From Rufibacter tibetensis (GTDB taxonomy: Bacteria; Bacteroidota; Bacteroidia; Cytophagales; Hymenobacteraceae), in assembly GCF_001310085.1 (NCBI RefSeq), contig NZ_CP012643.1, positions 3,783,501 through 3,847,500 of the forward strand: 64,000 nucleotides of DNA, given 5' to 3'. Positions 17,769-26,267 of the stretch are shown here, one piece after another. A program made the translations under genes and the position numbers. The notes under the pieces were generated by a model. The model worked only from the letters and a program-made list of their open reading frames with translations. It did no database searches and had not been told where the DNA came from. Every line of letters starts with the position of its first letter. Position 1 is the stretch's first letter.

Positions 17769-18656
17769 ATGAAGCAGGAACTAACAGTTGATCAGGTACT
17801 GGAAAATCATAAAAGCAACGGCACGTTTCTGGAAGTAGAAGGGGTAAGAGCTTTCGCCCTGGACCAAGGCAGTGGAGAGGCGGTATTCTGTGTGCATGGG
17901 GTGCCTACCTCTTCTTTTTTATACCGCAAAGTCATAGCAGAACTAGCGCACCAAGGCTTTAGAGGTATCTGTGTTGATTTGCCGGGGCTAGGTTTATCTG
18001 ATCGGCCTAAAGAGTTTGAATATTCGTTTCCTAATTTCGCTCGTTTCCTGGCCAAGGCGGCAGAAAAGCTGGGGTTAGAGAAATACCATCTGGTGGTACA
18101 TGACATTGGAGGCCCTATTGGGTTTGCACTGGCTGCTCAAAACCCAGATTCTATTTTGTCCTTAACCATTCTTAATACGTGGATTGATGTGGTGAGCTTC
18201 GAGAAACCCTTGCCCATGCGTCCCTTTGAAAAGCCACTGTTGGGAGAGGCGCAACTGGCTACTGTGCAACATACCACCTGGTACCTTCTGTTTTCAAACT
18301 TAGCTGTTTCAGACACCGAGGGAATCCCTAAGGAGGAGGCCTATGCGTACGTAGATCTGCTTAAACGCGAGGACAATGGTGCTGCTTTCCTAAAGATCAT
18401 GCGCAATTTTGATCATCGGGAAGAGTTTAGGCAGCTTTGTTTGAAGGCAGTGCAAAACGTTCCTTATCCTATTCAAGCAATCTGGGGAGGGGAAGACCCG
18501 GCGCTTACGTATGAACGCTATGGAAAGGAAATAGAAAGATTAGCCCGCCCAAGTCAAATGCATTTGGTAAAAGGAAAGCACTTGCTGCAGGAGGATCAGT
18601 GGAAAGAAATTGCTGACAAAGTAGTCCAACAGGCTGAACTTAATAGGAACAGATAA
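17769..18656 (+). CDS. Haloalkane-dehalogenase-like alpha/beta-hydrolase
   Basis: Cytosolic alpha/beta-hydrolase of 295 residues. The start at 17769 (MKQELTVDQVLENH) is chosen because AAGGAG lies 6 bases before it, unusual here; the frame extends upstream to 17667. The oxyanion loop is CVHGVPTSSFLYRKV, then DLPGLGLSDRP. The nucleophile elbow reads VVHDIGGPIGF: an Asp replaces the Ser of esterases, as in haloalkane/haloacid dehalogenases and epoxide hydrolases. The acid is in WGGEDPALTYERYG and the base His in VKGKHLLQEDQ. Dehalogenase and epoxide hydrolase both fit; the substrate cannot be read from the sequence. Confidence 0.85.
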   Translation: MKQELTVDQVLENHKSNGTFLEVEGVRAFALDQGSGEAVFCVHGVPTSSFLYRKVIAELAHQGFRGICVDLPGLGLSDRPKEFEYSFPNFARFLAKAAEKLGLEKYHLVVHDIGGPIGFALAAQNPDSILSLTILNTWIDVVSFEKPLPMRPFEKPLLGEAQLATVQHTTWYLLFSNLAVSDTEGIPKEEAYAYVDLLKREDNGAAFLKIMRNFDHREEFRQLCLKAVQNVPYPIQAIWGGEDPALTYERYGKEIERLARPSQMHLVKGKHLLQEDQWKEIADKVVQQAELNRNR

Positions 18657-18761
18657 GTCTCTTCATGTTATTGACAATTTTTTAAAAAACTGTAAAAGTT
18701 AGAGGTAGTAAGAAGTAGCAATAAGCCGCTTTGCCACTTTTCAATAGATTAAAAAATAAAC

Positions 18762-18804
18762 AAAAGGAAAACTCCGACCAGATTACGATCGGAGTTTTCC
18801 TTTT
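18762..18804. terminator. Bidirectional terminator between convergent genes
   Basis: Perfect 16-base arms at 18762-18777 and 18789-18804 (GGAAAACTCCGA / TCGGAGTTTTCC) with A- and T-runs on the outer sides, between convergent genes. Confidence 0.8.
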
Positions 18805-18905
18805 CCGCTATTAGAACGAACTGATCAATAGGAATAAAAGGTAAAATGCTTCCTGCTTCACCTGTTTTCTGGCTACTTTTTAAACAAGTAACCCTGTAGA
18901 AACTT

Positions 18906-19397
18906 CTAGCTTTCTGGTTGGAGAATCTTGAGAGCTTCTTCGTTTCCAATCTTCTCTGCCATTTCCAGGGCAGTAAGGCCACGACTGTCTCTGAGGCTTT
19001 GGTCAGCGCCGTGTTCTGCTACTATTCTTACCAGTTCATGACGTCCGAACATAGTGGCAAACATTAGGGCGGTGCCTCCGCTGTAATTCTGTATGTTAAG
19101 GTCGGCACCTCGGGAGATGAGAAGTTCTGCAATATCGGCGTAGCCTTTAAAGCATAAACCCATCAACGCCGTGTTGCCGCTCATGTCCTGAATGTTGACA
19201 TCAGCACCGGCGTCTAACAGCGCTTTGGTGGCTTCATAATGGCCTTCATAAGAAGCTAATATGAGGGGAGTGAAGCCACGGCCATTCTGTGTGTTAATGT
19301 CGGCGCCTTCTGCAATCAATTCCTGTATGGTAACTACGTCGCCTTGGCGGGCAGCATCAAACAAGACGTCTTCAATTCTTGTGGAGGTAAAATCCAT
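18906..19397 (-). CDS. Ankyrin-repeat protein
   Basis: A 163-residue cytoplasmic protein made almost wholly of ankyrin repeats, four to five units of about 33 residues (GRGFTPLILASYEGHYEATKA, SGNTALMGLCFKGYADIAELL, SGGTALMFATMFGRHELVRIV, RGLTALEMAEKIGNEEALKIL). The inter-repeat motif GADxNxQ is clear. Start ATG at 19397. Such small ankyrin proteins are protein-binding and sometimes paired with catalases in other bacteria; here catalase is far away at 49126. Partner unknown. Confidence 0.9.
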   Translation of the reverse strand: MDFTSTRIEDVLFDAARQGDVVTIQELIAEGADINTQNGRGFTPLILASYEGHYEATKALLDAGADVNIQDMSGNTALMGLCFKGYADIAELLISRGADLNIQNYSGGTALMFATMFGRHELVRIVAEHGADQSLRDSRGLTALEMAEKIGNEEALKILQPES

Positions 19398-19636
19398 AGG
19401 GTTTAGTATTTATAATGCTCGTAGAACCCTTTTACGAAATATATATAATAATGTCTATGTTTTGAACTCACTCTTTTAGGTTCAGTCTGATTTAAAGGAA
19501 GAAAGTTTTCATTCTTGTAGAAAGACGAGGCAGTCAACTTTGTAATTGTTGTTTTTCGCTTCCTTTTAGAATAACAACTGTAAAACAAGTTTGATCATAG
19601 TTTCTGTCCATACTAACTTGTTTTCTCCTGTTAAGG

Positions 19637-20257
19637 TCATGACTTCTTCTTAAAGAGAATAGTCAGGATTCTGGGAAGGGTAGAGGTGTCATTGTTGTCA
19701 AAGTACTCCTGAAGGTGTATCACTTCCAAGCCATGTCTTTTCGCGGTTTGGGTAAACTCAGAGACGTGGTGGGTGAAACAGGGAACCACTTGTCTGCAGG
19801 CTTCTGTATCAAAGCGGGCTTTAGTGCCGGAGTATTGTTTGAACGGATGGAGCTCACCCAGGTACACGTAGCCTCCTGGAACCAAAGCAACTGCAGTTTC
19901 CTGAAAGATGTGTTCCAGTTTCTCTATGTGCTCTAACACTAAGGAAAAGGTAATCAGGTCATAAAGGGTATCTCTAAATGTCCAAAGAGAGGTGATGTCT
20001 GCCTGGAGTGAACTGAACATTGGAAGCAGTTACCTTTTTCCGGGGTTTGCTGAGCATTTCTTCAGATAAATCTACTCCTGTGACATTCTGCGCTTTTTCA
20101 GCCAACCATTGGGTGTTCTTGCCGGTTCCGCAGCCAATCTCAAGACATCGGTGAAAGGGGAGGGAAGCTAGAGTATTCCTTAGGGACTGAGCCTCCAGGT
20201 CATGTGTTTTGTTGTGGTTGGTGTCGTGCGCGGGGACCAGGCATTATAAGCGTTCAT
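19637..20257 (-). pseudogene. Frameshifted class I SAM-dependent methyltransferase
   Basis: Remnant of a small methyltransferase. The ATG at 20257 begins MNAYNAWS, then the frame breaks near 20230-20236 (one base missing in a C-run). The next frame encodes HDTNHNKTHDLEAQSL and the SAM-binding motif CLEIGCGTGKNTQWL, then VTGVDLSEEML. A second break, an extra base at about 20009, separates NVQF from LQADITSLWTFRDT, LITFSLVLEHIEKL and LVPGGYVYLGELHPF. The last stretch is an intact 127-codon frame that lacks the SAM-binding domain. Two shifts in one gene favour genuine decay. The gene directly upstream is an intact GNAT enzyme; its stop is 15 bases from this start. Confidence 0.8.
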
Positions 20258-20271
20258 AAGGTTATCTGGAT

Positions 20272-20826
20272 TTAATGAGTGTGAAGTCCTTCCTGAAATT
20301 GAGTGAAGGTCATCTTCCAACGTTTAACGGGTTGCTCAGAATTTATCCAGCCAGGAGTAGTCACATACTCTTTCACTAGCCGGAACCCTGCTTTCTCCAG
20401 TGTTCTGTTAGGTGCAGGATTTAGGGCGTACGGCTCACAATACAATCGTTTAAGTTGAAGCTTCTGAAAGAAGTGAAGAAGGGTGAGTTGAATAAAAGAA
20501 GAACCTATTCCCTTCTGGCGGAGATCTGGTTTCCAAAGATGTAGGTGCATGTACGCTTCTTCTCCAAAAAGTATTTTGTTAGCATTTGAATGACCCACCG
20601 GTATTCCATCAGCTAGCCAGATAAGGCAGTATGAATTCTTTTCTTCCAGTGGCTTGTGTATCTGAGCAAACAGCATCTGCTTCCATTCTTCTCTGGTAGG
20701 CATTTTAGATAGATCAACTCCCATTCCCTCTAGAAAGGTAGGGGTGGCGTCAAACCAATATTGCACCAAAGGTTCAACGTCTTGTTCCTGAATCTCTCTT
20801 ATTGCTAAGGACGGAGTAGTGCTCAT
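20272..20826 (-). CDS. GNAT family N-acetyltransferase
   Basis: A 184-residue cytoplasmic acetyltransferase. Acetyl-CoA-binding motif A is RQKGIGSSFIQLTLLHF at about residues 103-119, preceded by the strand AYMHLHLWKPD. Motif B is seen at RLYCEPYALNPAPNRTLEKAGFRLVKEYVT. The N-terminal LAIREIQEQDVEPLVQYWF is typical. The tail TTPGWINSEQPVKRWKMT is as in RimJ/RimL-like proteins. Start ATG at 20826. It lies immediately upstream of the broken methyltransferase on the same strand. Substrate unknown. Confidence 0.88.
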   Translation of the reverse strand: MSTTPSLAIREIQEQDVEPLVQYWFDATPTFLEGMGVDLSKMPTREEWKQMLFAQIHKPLEEKNSYCLIWLADGIPVGHSNANKILFGEEAYMHLHLWKPDLRQKGIGSSFIQLTLLHFFQKLQLKRLYCEPYALNPAPNRTLEKAGFRLVKEYVTTPGWINSEQPVKRWKMTFTQFQEGLHTH

Positions 20827-21008
20827 GTGCCTGGCTGCTTTGAAAGGTAAGATAAAAGAAAGTGTGACCTTTACCTTTTCTCATTTAGACAAGTAAGGTG
20901 ATTTGTCAATAGGCATACTTGAGGAAAACTACTTCTAATAAACTACTTTGTTTTTAAACTTTCTAATAGTGTGGCAAATAATGGATTAGTAGAGTCATTC
21001 AAAAAACA

Positions 21009-21073
21009 AAGCCTCTGAAAGGACAGAGGTAGGGATATAGTTTCCTTCCGCAGTCTTTCCAGAGGCTTCATCT
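21009..21073 (-). terminator. Imperfect hairpin after small basic gene
   Basis: AAGCCTCTGAAAGGAC near the left pairs with GTCTTTCCAGAGGCTT on the right with few mismatches and a loop of about 32 bases. On the minus strand it lies just past the 21091 stop and is followed by a T-run. Confidence 0.55.
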
Positions 21074-21090
21074 GGTGGTCAATGAAAAGG

Positions 21091-21201
21091 TTAGTCTCTT
21101 TTAGAATCTCTTTTTTGCTGTTTCTCAGCCCTTTTTTCCTTCAGGGTCTTGGTAGGTTCCTTTTTGCTTTTTTCTTTGGTGGGTGTCTTTCCTTTGGCCA
21201 T
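21091..21201 (-). CDS. Small lysine-rich basic protein (36 residues)
   Basis: Start ATG at 21201 (MAKGKTPTKEKSKKEPTK), stop TAA at 21091-21093. About half of the residues are Lys, Arg, Glu or Gln; the tail is LKEKRAEKQQKRDSKRD. Very similar short Lys-rich proteins starting MAKGK occur in other Bacteroidota (from general knowledge; no search run). Possible nucleic-acid binder. A terminator-like hairpin follows directly, which supports expression. Confidence 0.6.
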   Translation of the reverse strand: MAKGKTPTKEKSKKEPTKTLKEKRAEKQQKRDSKRD

Positions 21202-21575
21202 GATAGTAAATTTTAATTCTGGAGTTGTTGAATGAAGGTAGAGAAATATACAGATAAACAATGTATTAGCAAAGGCTATCTATTAGTCAACTAATCCTAA
21301 CAATCTCTCTTCTATACGAGGTTTGGTAAACTATTCCTGTAAATCAAAGAAAGGCTGCCAGAATTAAAGTGAAAACGACCTGCAATCAACAGCTAAGGCT
21401 ATAAATTACCACGAGGTGAAAAATTGAAAACTTAGGATTAGAAGCTATGCAGGAGGATGAAAGGAAAACTCAAGTTATTTCGAATAAGAGAAACTAAGAT
21501 CCACTACTTGAGTTGTAAATAATTATTTTGGAATGCTTTAACTTGCTCTCATGAGAATATAAATATGGGTAAAGG
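21202..21575. other. Gene-free stretch
   Basis: No ORF of note. A short perfect inverted repeat AACTCAAGT (21467-21475) / ACTTGAGTT (21506-21514) lies near the right end; it may be a weak terminator for the 21576 gene. Confidence 0.45.
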
Positions 21576-21827
21576 CTAGCTTAGCAGCAGAACCTTGTTG
21601 TTCCGGTAGATGTCAATGCCCACCCGTGAAAAATGTTTAATGCTGATTCGTACCTCGTACTTAGCAAGTTCCCCTTGTTCTTCCCGTTCAAAGGTGTGGT
21701 TTTCACCTAAAAGCGATTTCTTTTCTGAGACGATCTCCCCATTATACTTAATGGTCTCTACTCCTGTGTAAGAGTTGTCTACTTCTATTTTAACTGCATC
21801 AGAGAGGTTGAGGGTGAGCACGTTCAT
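21576..21827 (-). CDS. Hypothetical protein (83 residues)
   Basis: Start ATG at 21827 (MNVLTLNLSDAVKIEVDN). Beta-rich and polar, no signal peptide or membrane segment, ending YRNNKVLLLS. Alternating hydrophobic residues (YEVRISIKHFSRVGIDIYRN) suggest a small beta-sandwich. Not recognised; no operon partner. Confidence 0.6.
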   Translation of the reverse strand: MNVLTLNLSDAVKIEVDNSYTGVETIKYNGEIVSEKKSLLGENHTFEREEQGELAKYEVRISIKHFSRVGIDIYRNNKVLLLS

Positions 21828-22136
21828 AGGGAGGACATTTGCAAAAGCTGAAGATTAGACAAACAGAATTTCATTCTTTGGGTGAAAGAAGCTGCTTTCT
21901 TATAATTAGTCTGACATATTTTAAAATTATTACAATAGAGTTCCGAATTGTGAGTGGTGCTTTACTGCTGAGCTATCCAACTTTCGGATACAGTACTGGA
22001 GCTTTTCTGTTTTAGGACTGTTTTATTGAAAATAGAAGCGAAATGTTATAGATGAACCTTCATTCTTACCTTATGTAGAAACAGTTTGCCTTGATCAGAA
22101 TGAAGGGGACCCACCAAGGCTACGGAATGCTTAAGT
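21828..22136. other. Gene-free stretch
   Basis: About 310 bases, AT-rich, probably carrying the promoter of the 21827 gene. No other feature seen. Confidence 0.45.
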
Positions 22137-22523
22137 TTATTTGATTAGATATTCTCCTTCAGCATAAGGTTCTTCATAATACCGTCGGGTGATGTTCCAC
22201 TTCACGGAAGAGATGTTTTGGTTTATCAGAGAATCCTGATAAAAACGGGTTTGAGCGGTTGTGTATGAACTGGTAGAGTGTTGCATCTTCAGGTCCTGAA
22301 AACATTTCTTACCCTCGCCCATCATCCTTCCTGCTCTTTTTACTTCCTTGCCAGCTTTGGTTTTAATAACAATAGAATAAATGCCTTCTACCTCCTTATT
22401 AAAGCACATTTCAAACTTATTCTGATCTAACACCTTGAACGAAGTCATCTGCACAGAAGTGGGCTGGCTAGGATTGCAACCGAATAGAACCAAGAGTGCA
22501 GCACAGTACAGAGTCACTTTCAT
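22137..22523 (-). CDS. Small lipoprotein of unknown function
   Basis: A 128-residue protein with lipoprotein signal MKVTLYCAALLVLFGCNPSQ (lipobox LFGC). The mature part is beta-rich (SVQMTSFKVLDQNKFEMCF) with two Cys that could form a disulfide (EMCFN and KKCFQD). The C-terminus is polar (RRYYEEPYAEGEYLIK). Likely periplasmic-side lipid-anchored. Family not recognised. Confidence 0.7.
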   Translation of the reverse strand: MKVTLYCAALLVLFGCNPSQPTSVQMTSFKVLDQNKFEMCFNKEVEGIYSIVIKTKAGKEVKRAGRMMGEGKKCFQDLKMQHSTSSYTTAQTRFYQDSLINQNISSVKWNITRRYYEEPYAEGEYLIK

Positions 22524-22670
22524 AAAAGGGGAGAGTTTGCTTTAAATTGCAATCAACTCTTTACCTTGATTCCTATGAAGTTGGTTAGTGGCAGCCAGTT
22601 GAAAGAGAGCACAAAGGTACATATTCCTAATGGACTAAGGCAGGGAATTGAAGAAGGACAGGACAAAAAA

Positions 22671-22712
22671 AGCCAGCTAGTGGATACCTTGGTATGTGTC
22701 CACTAGCTGGCT
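22671..22712 (-). terminator. Hairpin terminator
   Basis: Arms AGCCAGCTAGTGGA (22671-22684) / TCCACTAGCTGGCT (22699-22712) with an inner TACC..GGTA extension and A-run on the outer left (T-run on the minus strand). It follows the minus-strand 22734 gene. Confidence 0.75.
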
Positions 22713-22733
22713 CTCAGCCTTAAAAATTTAGAA

Positions 22734-23066
22734 TTAGTGGTAACGTTCGGCGGTAACCGGAACGGCGCCCGCTGAAGTTCCGGTCAAAAGAAACGTGATC
22801 ACTGATCTGCCAAACCACAGACCATCCTGAATTTTACCTCCGGAGATTTCTTTTTTAGACAATTCCAACATTCTGGACAAGAACACCACCCGTTGAAAGG
22901 CTGGTTGGTCTATAGAGGTCCGTTGCATCAGGTGCTGAATAACTTTTTCAATTTCCTGAAGCGAACTCATGAGAGCAGGGGCAACGTCTGTATCATGAGT
23001 TGTACAGGTTTCCAGGTCTTCTAAGATGTGTTGTAAAGTCTGGATGGTCTCTTCTCTTAATTCCAT
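22734..23066 (-). CDS. Hypothetical protein, paralogue of the 23697 frame
   Basis: A 110-residue protein starting MELREETIQTLQHILEDLE at 23066. The first 60 residues look helical; the C-terminal part RVVFLSRMLELSKKEISGGKIQDGLWFGRSVITFLLTGTSAG is distinctive. The frame at 23697-23936 has the same C-terminal block (IVYFSNMLELAK..GGVQEGLWFGKSVISFFLEGTSAS), and the gene starting at 24341 has a similar N-terminus (MELEQSIDMLLEILLN). So a small local paralogous family exists. No known domain recognised. Confidence 0.7.
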   Translation of the reverse strand: MELREETIQTLQHILEDLETCTTHDTDVAPALMSSLQEIEKVIQHLMQRTSIDQPAFQRVVFLSRMLELSKKEISGGKIQDGLWFGRSVITFLLTGTSAGAVPVTAERYH

Positions 23067-23696
23067 AACTAGATAAATCCTTTTTAAGGCCGTTTACAAT
23101 TATTTAAGGCTTAAGCGCCTGTTTCTTTATTTTGTCTTTTAAGGTATTAAGAAAGTGGGCTTTGATTACCCCCGATTTAAGTACCTGTAATATTAACAAC
23201 TGTAATTCAGTTCTTTAGGTCCTTTGTGCTGCAATATAGGACTCTAATGTATATTGTACAATTTTTTACTAAAATTTACTTGCAGTCTTAATTCTTGTAA
23301 CAATATAGGGAAAAGTCTAAGGATACCATAGTTTTTGTTAAAAACAAAAGTTGTTTTTAAACGTTAAAGGCAGTTTTAGTCTTTTTAGCATATCTCTTTT
23401 AGAAGCTTTAGCGAATGATTATAATAGTTTTAAATTTGTAATCCCCTTATTCTGAACAAATTGTAAGTAGATTCATGAAGAAGTGAAGCGTGAAGAACTA
23501 ATTCTCTTCTTCATAAAAAAAGCTTTACAGAACTCCGGTTCATAACGCTTGTTTCGACCTTAAAAGGGAGTTAACAAGTGATTAAAATCAATAACTGTTA
23601 TTGCTCTTTTGTGGATAATTCTAAAAGGTCTTACAGGCAATCACCTAAAAGCGTAATCTTTGTTTTCTTTAATAGTACCGTTTCCTTTTGGAGGTT
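23067..23696. other. Long AT-rich gene-free stretch
   Basis: About 630 bases between two paralogous frames. I see no ORF, RNA gene or clear promoter; probably contains the promoter of the 23066 gene. Confidence 0.45.
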
Positions 23697-23969
23697 CTAT
23701 AAGCGGTCAGTTTTCTTAGTGTTATTAAACTTTTGGTTAGTACAGGAAGAAGTGGAGGCCGAGGTGCCTTCTAGAAAGAAGGAGATTACTGATTTGCCAA
23801 ACCAAAGCCCTTCTTGTACACCTCCAGTTTCTATCTGTGATTTGGCTAATTCCAGCATGTTGGAGAAGTACACAATTCTATCAAAAGTATGGTCATAGGC
23901 AAAAGCTTCTTCTTTAAAGGGAGAATTTATAATCAATAGTTCTGAGTAGAGTTTGCGTCTATAAGCTTT
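23697..23969 (-). pseudogene. Partial paralogue of the 22734 gene, no ATG start
   Basis: An open frame encoding the conserved block DRIVYFSNMLELAKSQIETG, VQEGLWFGKSVISFFLEGTSAS and a Thr/Lys-rich tail. The only possible starts are TTG at 23936 or an internal ATG. Upstream the frame stays open to the TAG at 23970-23972, which is the stop of the next gene in the same frame. So this is either the 3' part of one longer gene (24341 to 23697) cut by a single stop, or a truncated duplicate. Confidence 0.5.
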
Positions 23970-24341
23970 CTATTTGATGGTTGAAAAAGTGTGCTCAGGT
24001 AACCGGACGAAACCTGACCCATCTTCAAAAATCAAATACTTAGGAGCAATTTCAAACAGTTTGTGGTTCTCCTGTATGAAAGCGGACAAGACAGAGCGTG
24101 TCGTAAGGGCTGCTTCTCGGTATTTTTTGTTCAACACTAGAATTTTTGCCTCCAACACTCCAATTTGTGCGTGAAGTAAAACAGGTTGATCATGAAATCT
24201 GGCCTCGTAATGTCCAAGTTCTGTATAAGCCTGGTTTATTAGATTATTTATTTCTGATTTAATTACTTTTTCCTGTTCTGCATTTTGTACAAAGTTTAGC
24301 AGAATCTCTAGCAGCATGTCAATGCTTTGTTCCAGTTCCAT
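23970..24341 (-). CDS. Hypothetical helical protein (123 residues)
   Basis: Start ATG at 24341 (MELEQSIDMLLEILLNFVQ). Mostly helical (KVIKSEINNLINQAYTELGHYEARF, LHAQIGVLEAKILVLNKKYREAALTTRSVLSAF), resembling a TPR-like pair of helices, then a short beta C-terminus (KYLIFEDGSGFVRLPEH). It is in frame with the 23697 remnant, separated only by a TAG and eleven codons. The N-terminal 20 residues resemble those of the 22734 protein. Function unknown. Confidence 0.65.
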   Translation of the reverse strand: MELEQSIDMLLEILLNFVQNAEQEKVIKSEINNLINQAYTELGHYEARFHDQPVLLHAQIGVLEAKILVLNKKYREAALTTRSVLSAFIQENHKLFEIAPKYLIFEDGSGFVRLPEHTFSTIK

Positions 24342-24929
24342 GAATAATTAGTGTATATAGCTTACAGTTGTTAGGTTTTATCGCCCTGTAAGTGGCTTTG
24401 AGGCCTCAATTTATAAAAATAGTTTACACTTTAAATTTTTATTTATAGTCTCATATACTTGATTATTCAAAAAACTGAATTTTAACTATTCTGTCATTTG
24501 ACTTCTTTACGGACTTGTATGACAAAGTGCCATAACTCACAATTGTACCAAAAATAATGAAAGACAGTTGCTTGAATACTTTCCATTATAGAATGTGCTG
24601 TAAAGTTTAGTATATGAACTTGTTATTTTGTAGTTTTTCCAGTATGCAGCATGGCGGCTGTTTGGATGTAGTAAATTTGAAGGTTCTGATTAGAGGGGCC
24701 AAATCAGCCGTTTTGTCGCTTAAATAAGGGGGCGTGAAAAATGGGTTGAGATATAAAAAGTTATTTTTAGAGGCTGTGGGACATAAGTATTTAATTTTTT
24801 CTGCATGCTCTACTGTTTTTCTTTACAACACCTTCTAGTAGTAGATGAAAGTGAATCGGACACTATAAGGAATCAACTCAGTTGGTCTGAGTGAAAGGTG
24901 CAGTGTTGGGTAGAAATCCTGTTGAGGAG
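24342..24929. other. Gene-free stretch
   Basis: About 590 bases without a convincing ORF or RNA gene. The left part must hold the promoter of the 24341 gene. Confidence 0.45.
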
Positions 24930-25733
24930 TTAGCTCCTCCTGATCTTGGGGGTAAGGGTACGCCTAGTGAACCCTAAGCCTATTATAGTGTCCATTCTCA
25001 TAATTTTGCCTACTGACATTTTGGAGACTGCTAGCTTTTGGTATTCTTTTTTTAGGTATGAGTTTCTGGTTGAAGCAGCATTAGGGGTGGCTTCCAGAAA
25101 GAAAATGTACCCCGGTACCTCTAGTTGGCAAAAGCCAAATTCATTTATGTGCGCTAGTGAGTGCTCTGTAAGAATAGGGGCAGGCCAGGTTGGTTTAATT
25201 GTAGGAGAAGGATTGCTGTTGATTTTGAGAAAGTAAACGGGCAAGTCGCCCATGTTCCACCGAGCAAAATTTCTAACTTTTTTAAATGCGCTGTCTAGGC
25301 CCTGAGTAGTAATGAAGTGATATTCCTGAAGGAATGCTTCGTAGATTCCTCTTTTGAATTGCCTGGTAAAATCCTTTACAAAATTTGGCCTAACCTGAAA
25401 AGCTTTCTTCAGTTCTAAAATGCCTGTAGCGTGATAATAGCGGAAGTACTTTGCCTGTAGTTCGAGGTAGGAGAGTTCATTTTTAGAAGGCTTCGCCAGG
25501 AAGTTGATGGAATTAACTATCTCAGCAAAGGCAATCTCAGGAGATACGGTGAATTGGTCTATTTTGCCAGAAGTGCCAAAGTAAAAATTGCATTCATCGC
25601 AAATATCAAATCCAACATTGGTGTTACCTACCTGTCTGGTAATTATATGGGGACGGTTCTTAAACGTTTTACCGTCTGGTTTACCTTTCAGGCACCAAAT
25701 GCAGATTCCTTTATTTATATACTCTTTCTTCAT
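24930..25733 (-). CDS. HNH-type zinc-finger protein, possible HNH endonuclease
   Basis: A 267-residue protein, ATG at 25733 (MKKEYINKGICIWCLKGKP). An N-terminal CxxC (CIWC), a His-containing RPHIITRQVG, and a second CxxC (CDEC, residues about 50-53) match the zinc-stabilised HNH fold, in which the histidine would be catalytic. The rest (ELSYLELQAKYFRYYHATG, FTRQFKRGIYEAFLQEYHF) is helical and unfamiliar. The layout resembles the HNH_5-type proteins of unknown role. No methylase or defence gene is nearby, so a restriction role is not supported by context. Confidence 0.6.
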   Translation of the reverse strand: MKKEYINKGICIWCLKGKPDGKTFKNRPHIITRQVGNTNVGFDICDECNFYFGTSGKIDQFTVSPEIAFAEIVNSINFLAKPSKNELSYLELQAKYFRYYHATGILELKKAFQVRPNFVKDFTRQFKRGIYEAFLQEYHFITTQGLDSAFKKVRNFARWNMGDLPVYFLKINSNPSPTIKPTWPAPILTEHSLAHINEFGFCQLEVPGYIFFLEATPNAASTRNSYLKKEYQKLAVSKMSVGKIMRMDTIIGLGFTRRTLTPKIRRS

Positions 25734-25972
25734 CAAGTGATAATACTTGGCTAATTAGCTGTAGGTAGGTTTTCTTCTGCTTTCAATTCTAAAATTAAGG
25801 CACTTCTCCTTGCCGAACTCGGGTGCATTGCAAACTTCTACTACAATCTTTTGATGGTACGCACAAAGTTAGAGTAGCTGAATTCCTAATTATTAGAAGC
25901 ATGTTGTGCTATGAAATTTTCTATTTCGTCGTGAGATGATTTGTCAATAAGCTTGCCATACAAATTTGAACG

Positions 25973-26010
25973 CAAAAAGCCCTCTCAACATCCAGTTAAG
26001 AGGGCTTCTC
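25973..26010 (-). terminator. Terminator of tRNA-Arg
   Basis: On the minus strand GAAGCCCTCTTAAC..GTTGAGAGGGCTTTTTGC forms a GC-rich hairpin with a T-run, 8 bases past the tRNA 3' end. Confidence 0.8.
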
Positions 26011-26017
26011 AATCTTG

Positions 26018-26089
26018 TGGCCGCGCCAGGAATCGAACCTGGATCGAGAGCTTCGGAAACTCCAATACTATCCGTTGTACTACGCGGCC
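26018..26089 (-). tRNA. tRNA-Arg (anticodon CCG)
   Basis: Reads GGCCGCG (acceptor), TA, D-arm GTAC/GTAT, anticodon stem GGAGT/GCTCT with loop TTCCGAA (anticodon CCG), 4-base variable loop, T-arm CCAGG TTCGATT CCTGG, acceptor CGCGGCC, discriminator A. All four stems pair (with G:U). CCA is not encoded. A -7 element lies 15 bases upstream and a terminator follows. Confidence 0.93.
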
Positions 26090-26103
26090 TGGTATTGCGA
26101 GGG

Positions 26104-26111
26104 CAAATGTA
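26104..26111 (-). promoter_or_regulatory. -7 element of the tRNA-Arg promoter
   Basis: On the minus strand TACATTTG fits TAnnTTTG and lies 14 bases before the tRNA 5' end. The -33 position reads TTC rather than TTG at a 19-base spacing. Confidence 0.6.
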
Positions 26112-26267
26112 GGAAATGCAGGGCAAGAAAGAAAACTGTCTTCCCGTTTTTTAAGCCTTTCCAGAAAAAGACGCCTTAATCAGGAACGGAATACATTAGG
26201 GGCTAACATTTTCGGCTTTTAACAGTTTAGAAGAGAAGATAAATACTTGTTACCTAAGACGAAACCT

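Noticed and set aside
23578..23898. 106-codon plus-strand open frame
   Set aside because: Overlaps the conserved minus-strand block at 23697-23936 and has no ATG.
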